From Croceibacterium_B sp963783195 (lineage in GTDB: Bacteria > Pseudomonadota > Alphaproteobacteria > Sphingomonadales > Sphingomonadaceae), in the NCBI GenBank assembly GCA_963783195.1, contig CAWAMV010000004.1, forward strand, positions 2,170,001 to 2,234,000: a stretch of DNA of 64,000 nucleotides, read 5' to 3'. Position numbers and translations under genes: made by a program. Under the pieces are notes generated by a model. It was not told where the DNA came from. It ran no database searches and worked only from the letters and a program-made list of their open reading frames with translations. How positions within the stretch are numbered: position 1 is the first letter of the stretch; every line of letters begins with the position of its first letter. Positions 45,934 to 56,781 of this stretch are shown in pieces.

Positions 45934-47151
45934 CTAAGGTGCCGGCGAAGCCCGCTTGATCGCCACCAGTTGCCACGCCAGCGGCACGATGAGCGCAATC
46001 ATTGCGGCGCCCAGGTACCACGGCAGGTCGTGCCCCGCCTCGAAGATCAGGCCGAAAGTCGGTGGCGCGACGATCCGGCCGAATGCGTTGCTGGCCATCA
46101 GCAGGCCCATGACCGAGCCCTGCTGGCCGGGCGGCACCGTGCGGCTCGTCAGCGCGCCCGCTGTCGGGAACGCGAGGCTGTGGCCCATCATCAGAAGGCC
46201 CATCAACGCAACGGCCGTAAAGGGCTCTCGCAGGATTGGCTGGAGCAGCATCGAGGCAGCCAGTGTCGCCAGCCCCAGCGCAATGATTCGCCCCTCCCCG
46301 AAGCGCGTGACGAGTGGCTGGAGGAAGAACAACTGGATGACGAGGCCGCCGAGCCCGATGGCGATGAAGGCGAAGCCCAGGTCGCGCGCTGTCCAGCCGA
46401 AGTTTGCCTCGCTCCACAAGCCGTAGACCGCTTCCATGCTGGCAAACGCGGCAATGCCGAAAAAGCTGATGACGAAGAGCCGGAACAGCACCGGGTGGCG
46501 GGTGACGTAGGCGAAGCCCTCCGAATAGCGGGGCAGCGGCGCCGCCTTGCCGAGCGGTTCGCGCGCGTTCTTCAGCACGGCGAGCGACCACAGGCAGGTG
46601 ATCGCGCAAAGACCCGCCGCGGCAAGGATCGGAGCGCGAAAGTCGGCCAGGCTATCGCCCGGCCCGGCGAGCAGGCCGCCCAGCACCGGGCCGAATGCGA
46701 AGCCGAGCGAGAAGCTCGAACCGAACAACCCCATCGCCTTGGCCCGTTTCTCCGGCGGGGAGGCATCGGCGAGGAAGCCCTGCGCCACGCTGAGCGTGCC
46801 GCCGAAGAAGCCGTTCACGATGCGGATGGCGATGGCCAGCCACAGGCCTGGTGCGAAGGCGAAGGCGACGTAGGTCAGCGCAGCCCCGGCGGTGGTCCAG
46901 ATCATCACCGCACGGCGGCCGTGCTTGTCGGACTGGCGGCCCCAGTGGATCTCGCCCAGGACATTGCCGAGGCTATAGGCGGCAAACAGCAGCGCGACTT
47001 CGAACGGCCCGGCGCCGAACAGCGGTCCGTAGAAAGGCAGCAGCGGCAGGATCAGGCTGAACCCGGCGATGTTGACGAACACCGCGAACATCAGCGGCAG
47101 CATTCGCGCGTAGTCGATCCCGGCGTTGTTCTCGGCCCCGGAGCTAACCAT
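45934..47151 (-). CDS. MFS transporter (TCR/Tet-like drug or metabolite exporter)
   Basis: The 405-residue protein has twelve predicted membrane segments. The loop 2-3 MFS motif is GRQSDKHGRRAVMIW, and motif C-like FGPVLGGLLAG sits in helix 5, a feature of antiporter-type exporters. Overall wording (LPLLPFYG, VNGFFGGTLSVAQGFLADASPPEKRAKAMGL split by loops) fits tetracycline-resistance-like proton antiporters, but the substrate is unknown and metabolite export is as likely. Its start overlaps the stop of the SMP-30 lactonase gene by 8 bases, so the two are one unit. Confidence 0.86.
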   Translation of the reverse strand: MVSSGAENNAGIDYARMLPLMFAVFVNIAGFSLILPLLPFYGPLFGAGPFEVALLFAAYSLGNVLGEIHWGRQSDKHGRRAVMIWTTAGAALTYVAFAFAPGLWLAIAIRIVNGFFGGTLSVAQGFLADASPPEKRAKAMGLFGSSFSLGFAFGPVLGGLLAGPGDSLADFRAPILAAAGLCAITCLWSLAVLKNAREPLGKAAPLPRYSEGFAYVTRHPVLFRLFVISFFGIAAFASMEAVYGLWSEANFGWTARDLGFAFIAIGLGGLVIQLFFLQPLVTRFGEGRIIALGLATLAASMLLQPILREPFTAVALMGLLMMGHSLAFPTAGALTSRTVPPGQQGSVMGLLMASNAFGRIVAPPTFGLIFEAGHDLPWYLGAAMIALIVPLAWQLVAIKRASPAP

Positions 47152-48010
47152 TGTAACGCGGCTCCCGCAGGCCCTTTACGCTCAGACCGTCGATCACGAA
47201 ACAGGCGCCGTCATCCGGACCCGCCTGGCGCCCCGGAAGAAAGCTGGGGTCGATGGTGGGCACGAACAGGCGGTCGAGATCGGGGCCGAAGAACATGACG
47301 CTGGCCGGAATGTTCGTGGGAAAAGCGATCTCGCGCAGGACTTCGCCCACCGGGCTGATGCACAGGATAACCCCGCCTTCGCAGATCGCCGACCACAAGT
47401 TGCCCTCGGTGTCCACCGTCGCGCCGTCAGGTATGGGACCCCAACTCTCGACGTTGATCAGCGGACGGCGGTTCGCGGCTGCGCCGGTGCCGATGTCGTA
47501 ATCGTAGGCGTAGATCGTGTGGCGCAGGCTGTCGGCATGATAGAGCGTGCGGTCGTCCGGCGACCAGCACGGCCCGTTGGCCAGGAAGATGTCGTCGTCG
47601 ATCCGGGTCAGCGTGCCGCGGTCGAGGGAGTAGAGGCCGCCGCGCGGCTCCTTCATCGCCCGGTGGCTGGTGCCGAACACGAACCGGCCGCGTCGGTCGA
47701 CCTTGCCGTCGGCCAGCTGGACGTCCGGATCGGGCGGATCGAGCAGGGCGTGCGGTTCCACCGCGCCGGTGGCAAAATCGAGCGTGAAGACCCCGCCGCC
47801 GAGCGCCACGATCGCCCCGCCACTTTCGCGCAGCGCCATCGAACCGACGATATCGGGCAGGTCCCAGCTCCGGTGCTCGCCGCTCGCCGGGTCCCAGCGA
47901 TGGACAGCCCTGCCGGTAATGTCGATGTAGTAGAGGGCCTGTTCGGCCACGTCCCACACGGGCCCTTCGCCCACGCCGCATTTCGGCAGGTCCAGCCTGG
48001 TAATTGCCAT
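47144..48010 (-). CDS. SMP-30/gluconolactonase-family protein
   Basis: The 288-residue six-bladed propeller of the SMP-30/regucalcin family hydrolyses sugar or aromatic lactones with a divalent metal. Metal-site residues are visible: GEGPVWD (Glu near 14), FLANGPCWSPDDRTLY (Asn and Asp), and YHADSLRHTIYAYDYD. The ATG at 48010 is the first of the unit; a longer open frame upstream is antisense to the divergent transporter. It is co-transcribed with the MFS gene at 45934 and divergent from a second MFS gene, suggesting a small uptake/hydrolysis set for a lactone-forming compound. Confidence 0.9.
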   Translation of the reverse strand: MAITRLDLPKCGVGEGPVWDVAEQALYYIDITGRAVHRWDPASGEHRSWDLPDIVGSMALRESGGAIVALGGGVFTLDFATGAVEPHALLDPPDPDVQLADGKVDRRGRFVFGTSHRAMKEPRGGLYSLDRGTLTRIDDDIFLANGPCWSPDDRTLYHADSLRHTIYAYDYDIGTGAAANRRPLINVESWGPIPDGATVDTEGNLWSAICEGGVILCISPVGEVLREIAFPTNIPASVMFFGPDLDRLFVPTIDPSFLPGRQAGPDDGACFVIDGLSVKGLREPRYNG

Positions 48011-48036
48011 GAAACCCCCTCTCCTCGGGAACTTCA

Positions 48037-48048
48037 TAACGGTCGTTA
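48037..48048. promoter_or_regulatory. Possible operator: TAACG-GT-CGTTA inverted repeat
   Basis: A 12-base inverted repeat with perfect 5-base arms lies in the short divergent promoter region between the SMP-30 gene (start 48010) and the transporter gene (start near 48119). Position suits a repressor or activator site controlling both. No regulator gene is adjacent. Confidence 0.4.
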
Positions 48049-48118
48049 CGATTGGAGCAAGGGCGGTTGCGCGCTGGCCGGCTGCCGCTACCCTGCCCTG
48101 ACAGACCGGAGAAGACCT

Positions 48119-49590
48119 ATCGCAAGCACGCCGCCGACCGATACGCATCGCGCCGCAGCGATCCCGGCCCGGCTCGACCGCCTGCCTTGGAGCCGGTTCC
48201 ACTGGCTGGTGATCGTCGCGCTCGGCATCACGTGGATCCTCGACGGGCTCGAGGTCACCCTGGCCGGCTCTGTCGCCGGGGCGCTGCGCGAAAGCCCGGT
48301 GTTGCGGTTTTCCGCTTCGGACGTCGGTCTTGCCAATTCGGCCTACCTGCTGGGCGCCGTGGCAGGCGCGCTCGGCTTCGGATGGCTGACCGATCGCTGG
48401 GGGCGCAAGCGGCTGTTCTCGATCACTCTGGGCACGTATCTGGTCGCCACGGCGGGCACGGCGTTCGCGTGGGACCTGCCCAGCTTCGCCGTGATGCGCC
48501 TGCTGACCGGGGCCGGCATCGGCGGCGAGTACTCGGCGATCAACTCGGCGATCCAGGAACTGATCCCCGCCAGACGGCGCGGCTGGACCGATCTTGCGAT
48601 CAACGGAAGCTTCTGGGTCGGCGCGGCGCTCGCCAGCGGGGCCTCGATCGTGCTGCTCGACCCGCGGGTGATCGCGCCCGAGCTCGGCTGGCGGCTCGCC
48701 TTCTTCGGTGGCGCGGCGATCGGACTGGCGATCCTGTGGCTGCGGCGCTTCGTGCCCGAGAGCCCGCGCTGGCTGGCGACCCACGGCAGGGCGCGGGAGG
48801 CGGAGGAGGAGATCGACGCAATCGAGCGGCGCGTGATGGCCGAGGGCCACGCCCTGCCCAGCTATCCGGCCGTCGAGCGCCACGTGCAGCCCCGGCGGGC
48901 TACCCCGATGGGCGAGGTGTTCCGCACCCTGTTCCGCACCTATCCCCGGCGCGCGATCCACTGCCTGGTGCTGATGGGGGCGCAGGCGTTCTTCTATAAC
49001 GCGATCTTCTTCACCTACGCGATGATGCTGACCGACTTCTACGCCGTGCCGAGCGCACACGTCGGCTACTACATCCTGCCCTTCGCCGCAGGCAACGTGC
49101 TCGGCCCGCTGGTCCTTGGCCGGTTCTTCGACAGCTGGGGCCGGCGTCCGATGATCATGCTGACCTATGCCCTCTCCGGCTTGCTGCTGGCGGCGACGGG
49201 GTTCGCCTTTGCGGAGGGCTTGCTCGATGCAACCACGCAGACGCTCTGCTGGAGCGTAACGTTCTTCTTCGCCTCTGCCGCGGCGAGCGCGGCTTACCTG
49301 ACTGCGGCGGAGAGCTTCCCGCTGGAGATCCGCGCGCTCGCCATCGCCATCTTCTACGCACTCGGAACCCTGCTCGGCGCGGTGGCCCCGTGGGTGTTCG
49401 GCCTGCTGATCGAGAGCGGTTCGCGCGGGCAGGTCCTGCTCGGTTACCTGTTCGGCGCGGCGCTGATGATCCTGGCGGCGGTGGTGACCGCGTTCTTCGG
49501 CACGGCGGCCGAGCGACGCCCGCTGGAAGAGGTCGCCCGGCCGCTTAGCTGGTCGCCGGAATCAAGGCCGGCTGACGAGGAAGGTGACGG

Positions 49591-49594
<4 letters not shown>
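48119..49594 (+). CDS. MFS transporter (aromatic acid / metabolite:H+ symporter-like), start codon unclear
   Basis: This ~491-residue, twelve-helix sugar/aromatic-acid symporter-type MFS protein has GITWILDGLEVTLAG in helix 1, GWLTDRWGRKRLF (loop 2-3 motif), LTGAGIGGEYSAINSAIQELIPARRRG, VPESPRWL and GRFFDSWGRRPMIML. The cytoplasmic N-terminus (IPARLDRLPWSRFHWL) is typical. No ATG, GTG or TTG exists in frame between the last upstream stop and helix 1. A good ribosome site (GGAGAAG) stands before ATC at 48119, which I use as a provisional start; CTG at 48098 is another option. Divergent from SMP-30; the stop overlaps the convergent secA end by 4 bases. Confidence 0.8.
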
Positions 49595-52332
<2,738 letters not shown>

Positions 52333-52418
52333 GGGCGGGGTATCCGATGCTTGGTAAATGACAGTAGACCGCGCGCTTGGGCGCGGCGGGCAAGGCAGCT
52401 TGTGTAAAAGCTAACGCG

Positions 52419-52727
52419 CTATTCGAGCGCGAGGTCCGACCCGAGCATGACGGGCGGGAAAATCACCAGCGGCGTGGGCTTTGGGCACGGGCTGCGTTCG
52501 GCCTTGCGCTGGGCCGTCGGACGCTTGCGCTGGGCATCGGCCTGGCGCCGCTCGAGCTGGCAATTGACCGAGACATCGTAGGGCGAGGTCACACCGACAG
52601 GAATGTCGCCCGCGCGCGCTGAAGCGGGGACGCCGATGGCGGCGAGACCCGTGAGAAGCACAAACAGGGCGATGAGCTTTTTCAGCACGACGGCGCGCAA
52701 GATAGCGATTGGCGCCCGGATGTCCAT
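52419..52727 (-). CDS. Small secreted protein, function unknown
   Basis: The 102-residue product includes a hydrophobic export signal LKKLIALFVLLTGLAAIGVPASA followed by ~65 residues with two cysteines (SVNCQLERR, ERSPCPKP), very basic in the middle (ADAQRKRPTAQRKAER) and ending VIFPPVMLGSDLALE. The ATG at 52727 leaves a 15-residue lead before the signal; a GTG at 52691 would place the signal at the N-terminus and is at least as likely. It lies just upstream of secA on the same strand. Not recognised. Confidence 0.65.
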   Translation of the reverse strand: MDIRAPIAILRAVVLKKLIALFVLLTGLAAIGVPASARAGDIPVGVTSPYDVSVNCQLERRQADAQRKRPTAQRKAERSPCPKPTPLVIFPPVMLGSDLALE

Positions 52728-52779
52728 CGCGAGACGCCATATTTACCCGCCGCTAACCACGTTGCGCTAGGTCGGGAGA

Positions 52780-54309
52780 ATGGTGGCCATAGCCTTCGAC
52801 CCCGACGCTTACGCCGGCGCGCCCGGCCGCAGGTCGCTGAATTGGACAGCAAACCTGGCGAACAGCCGCGCGGGGCAGTTCGGCCTTCTCCTCGTTGTCG
52901 CGTTCGCACTTCGCGCCGCCAACCTCGGCGACTGGAATTACGAAGTCGACGACCAGTTCTTCGCGCTCGTCGGGCAGCGCATATTCGCAGGCGACGTTCT
53001 GTACGCCGACCTGTTCGACCGGAAAGGCCCAGCGCTCTACCTCGTCTTCGCGATCCTCGCCGTGTTCGGCAAGTCGGTCGTCCCGTACCAGCTGTTCGCG
53101 ACGCTCTGCACGGCGCTCGGCGCCTTCGGCATAGCCCGCATCGCCGCCTTGCTGACCGGAGGCCGCGGCGCGCTGATTGCCGGTGGCATATACATCGCCA
53201 TGATGGCCGCGTTCGGCGGGGCCAACGCGCAGACGCCGGTCTTCTACAACCCGCTGATGATCGGCTGTGCGTGGGCCGTCGCCACTCGCCTCGACCTGTT
53301 GCGCCAGGGGCGGATAGACGGGCGCATCCTTGCAGGCTTCGCCTGTGCCGGGTTGGCGATCGCCTTCAAGATGTCGGCCGGCATCGAGGGGGCCTTCTTA
53401 GGGCTCTTCGCCATGGCGCTCGTCCTGCGTTCGTCCGCTCCGCTGAAGCGCAAGATGGCGATCGGAGCCCTGCTGGCCGCTCTCGGCCTCTTGCCGATGG
53501 CGCTGGCGGCGCTGTGGTTTGCCGCGACGGGGCATTTCGACGCGTTCTGGCAGGCGGTCGTGGCATCCAACTTCGACCGGACCTACCCCGTCGCATCCAA
53601 TCGCCTGTGGCGGATCAAGATGTTCGCCTTCAAGCTCCTGCCGCTGTGCGTGTTCGCGCTGTTCGGGCTGCTGTCGCTCAGCCGACGCAAGGAACTTGGC
53701 CTCGCCGCGGGGTTCGCTTTCGGCTGGGCGCTGGCGGCGATCGGGGCCGTGCTGGTCTTTCCGACGATCTACACCCATTATCTGCTGCCGGTCCTGCCGC
53801 CTCTCTGCGTGCTCGGTGCGGCGTCCTTTCGGCACTGGCGAACCGGTGCGCCGCTCGCGATCGCGCTCGCCACGGTCTTCGTCTGGCTTTCGGGCGAAAT
53901 CGACCTCGCGGCGCGCGAGCGCTCGCGGGAGGAATCCGCCGAACTCGTCGACTACGTTCGCGCACAAACGCCGGGGCATCGGCTCATCGTCTGGGGCTTC
54001 CCGACCTATCTCTACGTCCTTGCCGACGCGAAGCCGCCGAGCGCGCTGGCTTTCCCGCCGCATTTCTTCGACGATTACGAGAAAGGCGCGTCGGGCCTCG
54101 ACGAGATGGCCGAACTGCGGCGAATGCTGTCGCTGCGGCCCGAGGCGTTCGTGGTCCAGCGCCCCCTCCCGGCACAGCCGCTCAATCGCGAGACGGTGGC
54201 GGCGATGGAGTCATTCCTGAAGACCTGCCGCACCCGGCGCCGCTTCACCATGCGCGACCACACCGGGCCGCAGGTGCAGGTCGTCTATTCGCAATGCGGC
54301 GGAGCTTGA
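52780..54309 (+). CDS. Multi-span membrane protein, GT-C glycosyltransferase-like (ArnT/PMT type)
   Basis: The 509-residue protein has about ten hydrophobic segments (for example FGLLLVVAFALRAANL, ALYLVFAILAVFG, LIAGGIYIAMMAAFGG, ILAGFACAGLAIAFKM, IGALLAALGLLPMALAALWF, LLPLCVFALFGLLSL, YLLPVLPPLCVLGAA) and a soluble C-terminal part. The acidic loop after helix 1, NYEVDDQFFALVGQRI, is where GT-C enzymes hold their catalytic acid, so it probably transfers a sugar from a polyprenyl-phosphate donor on the periplasmic side. Acceptor unknown. The exopolysaccharide genes are far away in this window. Confidence 0.7.
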   Translation: MVAIAFDPDAYAGAPGRRSLNWTANLANSRAGQFGLLLVVAFALRAANLGDWNYEVDDQFFALVGQRIFAGDVLYADLFDRKGPALYLVFAILAVFGKSVVPYQLFATLCTALGAFGIARIAALLTGGRGALIAGGIYIAMMAAFGGANAQTPVFYNPLMIGCAWAVATRLDLLRQGRIDGRILAGFACAGLAIAFKMSAGIEGAFLGLFAMALVLRSSAPLKRKMAIGALLAALGLLPMALAALWFAATGHFDAFWQAVVASNFDRTYPVASNRLWRIKMFAFKLLPLCVFALFGLLSLSRRKELGLAAGFAFGWALAAIGAVLVFPTIYTHYLLPVLPPLCVLGAASFRHWRTGAPLAIALATVFVWLSGEIDLAARERSREESAELVDYVRAQTPGHRLIVWGFPTYLYVLADAKPPSALAFPPHFFDDYEKGASGLDEMAELRRMLSLRPEAFVVQRPLPAQPLNRETVAAMESFLKTCRTRRRFTMRDHTGPQVQVVYSQCGGA

Positions 54310-54340
54310 CGCGCGGGCTTACGGTAGTAGCCCCGCGGCG

Positions 54341-55567
54341 ATGGACCTCGAACGCTCACCGCTCGCCCTGCCCTTTCCCGACATGCCCCCGATCGACGGC
54401 GTCACGCTGCACATCGCGCGCGCCGGATACAAGAACTGGGGCCGGTGCGACCTGACCTATGTCGAACTGGCCGAAGGCACCACGGTTGCCGGCGTCTTCA
54501 CCAGGAACGTGTGCTGTTCGAGCGAGGTCGAGCTGGGCCGCGAGCAGGCGCGGCTGGGCAGCGCGCGGGCGCTGGTCGTCAACGCGGGCAATTCCAACGC
54601 CTTCACCGGCTATCGCGGGCGCGAGGCCGTCGAGGCGATCATGGCGCAGGTCGCCGGGCACCTCGGCTGCGAACCGAGCGAAGTCTTCGTCTCCTCCACT
54701 GGTGTGATCGGCGTTCCTCTGCCGCAGGACAAGGCGCATGCCGGGCTCGAGGCGGCCCTCTCCGCCGAACCCTGCTCGTGGGAGGACGCGGCGGCGACCA
54801 TCTCCACCACCGATACCTTTCCCAAGGGCGCGACCGCCACCGCACTGGTCGGCGGCAAGACGGTGACGCTTTGCGCGATCATCAAGGGCAGCGGCATGAT
54901 CGCGCCCGACATGGCAACCATGCTGGGTTACGTCTTCACCGACGCGGCGGTGGAACCCGAATTCCTCCAACACTGCCTCTCGGCCGCCAACGAGGCGACC
55001 TTCAGCTGCATCACGGTCGACAGCGACACCTCGACAAGCGACACGGTGCTCGCCTTCGCCACCGGCACGGCGGGCAATGAACGGCTGGGCTCGTTCGACG
55101 ACGCGGGGGCGGATGCCTTCGCCTCGGCCTTGCACGACGTGTGCCGCCAGCTTGCCCATCTGGTCGTTCGGGATGGCGAAGGGGCGCAGAAGTTCATCGA
55201 GGTGCACGTCGCGGGCGCAGTCGACGACGAGAGCGCGCGCAAGGTCGGGCTGGCCATCGCCAACTCGCCACTGGTCAAGACCGCCATCGCCGGCGAGGAC
55301 GCCAACTGGGGCCGCGTGGTCATGGCCGTGGGCAAGGCGGGCGAACCGGCCGACCGCGACAAGCTGTCGATCGGCTTCGGCGGGGTCTGGGCGGCGAAGG
55401 AAGGCCAGCCACTTGCGGATTACGACGAAGCGCCGGTCGCCCGGCACCTCAAGCAGCGCGAAATCCGCATCGACGTCGACATCGGCCTCGGCGATGGCCG
55501 CGCCACGGTGTGGACCTGCGACCTGACGCACGGCTACATCGCGATCAACGCGGACTATCGGTCCTGA
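54341..55567 (+). CDS. argJ: Bifunctional glutamate N-acetyltransferase / amino-acid acetyltransferase
   Basis: The 408-residue ArgJ cycles acetyl groups between N-acetylornithine and glutamate in arginine synthesis. It is translated as one chain and self-cleaves before the catalytic threonine in GMIAPDMATMLGYVFTDA (about residue 190). Further signatures are VVNAGNSNAFTGYRG, SSTGVIGVPLP, CITVDSDTSTSD and GEDANWGRVVMAVG. Start at ATG 54341. Whether it also uses acetyl-CoA cannot be told from sequence. The phosphatase gene follows 10 bases after the stop. Confidence 0.96.
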   Translation: MDLERSPLALPFPDMPPIDGVTLHIARAGYKNWGRCDLTYVELAEGTTVAGVFTRNVCCSSEVELGREQARLGSARALVVNAGNSNAFTGYRGREAVEAIMAQVAGHLGCEPSEVFVSSTGVIGVPLPQDKAHAGLEAALSAEPCSWEDAAATISTTDTFPKGATATALVGGKTVTLCAIIKGSGMIAPDMATMLGYVFTDAAVEPEFLQHCLSAANEATFSCITVDSDTSTSDTVLAFATGTAGNERLGSFDDAGADAFASALHDVCRQLAHLVVRDGEGAQKFIEVHVAGAVDDESARKVGLAIANSPLVKTAIAGEDANWGRVVMAVGKAGEPADRDKLSIGFGGVWAAKEGQPLADYDEAPVARHLKQREIRIDVDIGLGDGRATVWTCDLTHGYIAINADYRS

Positions 55568-55577
55568 ATTGGCGGTC

Positions 55578-56396
55578 GTGAGCGACATCATGGCCTTTCA
55601 CGCCGCGGTCGAGGCGCTGCTGCGCGCGACGAGCGAGAAGGTGATCCTTCCGCGCTATCGTTCGCTCGCCGCGCATGAGGTGATCGACAAGGGCGGCGGC
55701 GATCCCGTCACCGTTGCCGACCGCGAGGCGGAGGACATGCTGACCGAAGGCCTCACGCGGCTGATCGACATTCCCGTCGTGGGCGAGGAAGCGGCCTACG
55801 CCGATCCCTCGGTGCTGGAGCGGTTGTCGGGGGACTGCTGGATCGTCGATCCGATAGACGGGACGAAGAACTTCGCCAGTGGCGAGGGACATTTCGGCAT
55901 CCTGCTGGCCATGGCCTCGGGCGGTGAGACGCACACCGGCTGGATCTACGACCCGCGTCGCGAACGGCTCCTGATCGCCCACCGGGGCAAGGGCGCGTTC
56001 TGCAACGGCGAGCGGGTGGTCGCACGCGAAAGCGGCAGCGAACCGCCGACGCTCGCGGCCATGACCGCTTTCATGGCAGCCGAGCAGCGCGCGCTGTTCG
56101 AGGACGAGGTCCTGCCACACTACGAGCCGGTCACGGCGCCCGCCTGCGCGGCCGAGCAGTATCCACTGACCGCCTTCGGCACGCACGACATCGCGATTTA
56201 CGAACGAACGCTGCCGTGGGACCATGCCGCGGGCTGCCTGTTCCTCAACGAGGCGGGCGGCAAGTGCGCGCGGCAGGACGGTTCGCCCTACCGGGTGGAC
56301 AGCGATCGCAAGGGGATGATCGCAGCCTCCAGCCCGGCGACCTGGGAGCAGTTCGTCGAACGGCTCGATCGCTCGGGCTACAGGCCGGGGGGCTAG
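55578..56396 (+). CDS. Inositol-monophosphatase family phosphatase (HisN-like)
   Basis: The 272-residue Mg-dependent phosphatase has the IMPase motifs DPVTVADREAE (substrate/metal Asp), VVGEEAAYAD (Glu), IVDPIDGTKNFASGEG (metal site) and PWDHAAGCLFLNEAGGK (second Asp motif). Relatives include histidinol-phosphatase HisN and inositol monophosphatase; the position after argJ slightly favours HisN. GTG at 55578 (VSDIMAFHAAVEALL) is the preferred start; TTG at 55569 and ATG at 55590 are alternatives. It runs convergent with trxA, 1 base apart. Confidence 0.88.
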   Translation: MSDIMAFHAAVEALLRATSEKVILPRYRSLAAHEVIDKGGGDPVTVADREAEDMLTEGLTRLIDIPVVGEEAAYADPSVLERLSGDCWIVDPIDGTKNFASGEGHFGILLAMASGGETHTGWIYDPRRERLLIAHRGKGAFCNGERVVARESGSEPPTLAAMTAFMAAEQRALFEDEVLPHYEPVTAPACAAEQYPLTAFGTHDIAIYERTLPWDHAAGCLFLNEAGGKCARQDGSPYRVDSDRKGMIAASSPATWEQFVERLDRSGYRPGG

Positions 56397-56397
56397 C

Positions 56398-56721
56398 TCA
56401 GCCCAGTTCGCTTTCGAGCCAGCCCTTGAGCGCGCTCTTGGGCGCGGCGCCGAGCTTCTTGGCGACCGGCTGGCCGTTCTTGAACAGCACCATCAGCGGG
56501 ATCGACTGGACGCCGATCTGGCCGGGGATTTCCGGGTTTTCCATGATGTCCATCTTGGCGATGGTAACCTTGCCTTCCAGCTCGTCGCTGATCTCCTCGA
56601 GCGCCGGGGCGATCATCTTGCACGGGCCGCACCAGTCCGCCCAGAAGTCGACCAGCACGGGGGTATCCGAATCGAGCACGTCGGACTGGAAGCTGGCATC
56701 GGTGACGGTCTTGGTGGTCAT
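56398..56721 (-). CDS. trxA: Thioredoxin
   Basis: The 107-residue cytoplasmic thioredoxin has the redox site WADWCGPCKM (about residues 29-38), the cis-proline in QSIPLMVLFKNG, and normal length. The ATG at 56721 gives the standard N-terminus MTTKTVTDASF; an open extension to 56763 is not typical. It is the last gene of the murU-addB-addA-trxA row, a stable sphingomonad order. Confidence 0.96.
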   Translation of the reverse strand: MTTKTVTDASFQSDVLDSDTPVLVDFWADWCGPCKMIAPALEEISDELEGKVTIAKMDIMENPEIPGQIGVQSIPLMVLFKNGQPVAKKLGAAPKSALKGWLESELG

Positions 56722-56781
56722 GGCGAGAAAACTCCTTTGCGTTACCGCCAATCTAGGCGGCAAAGCCCCCGTTGCAACGAT

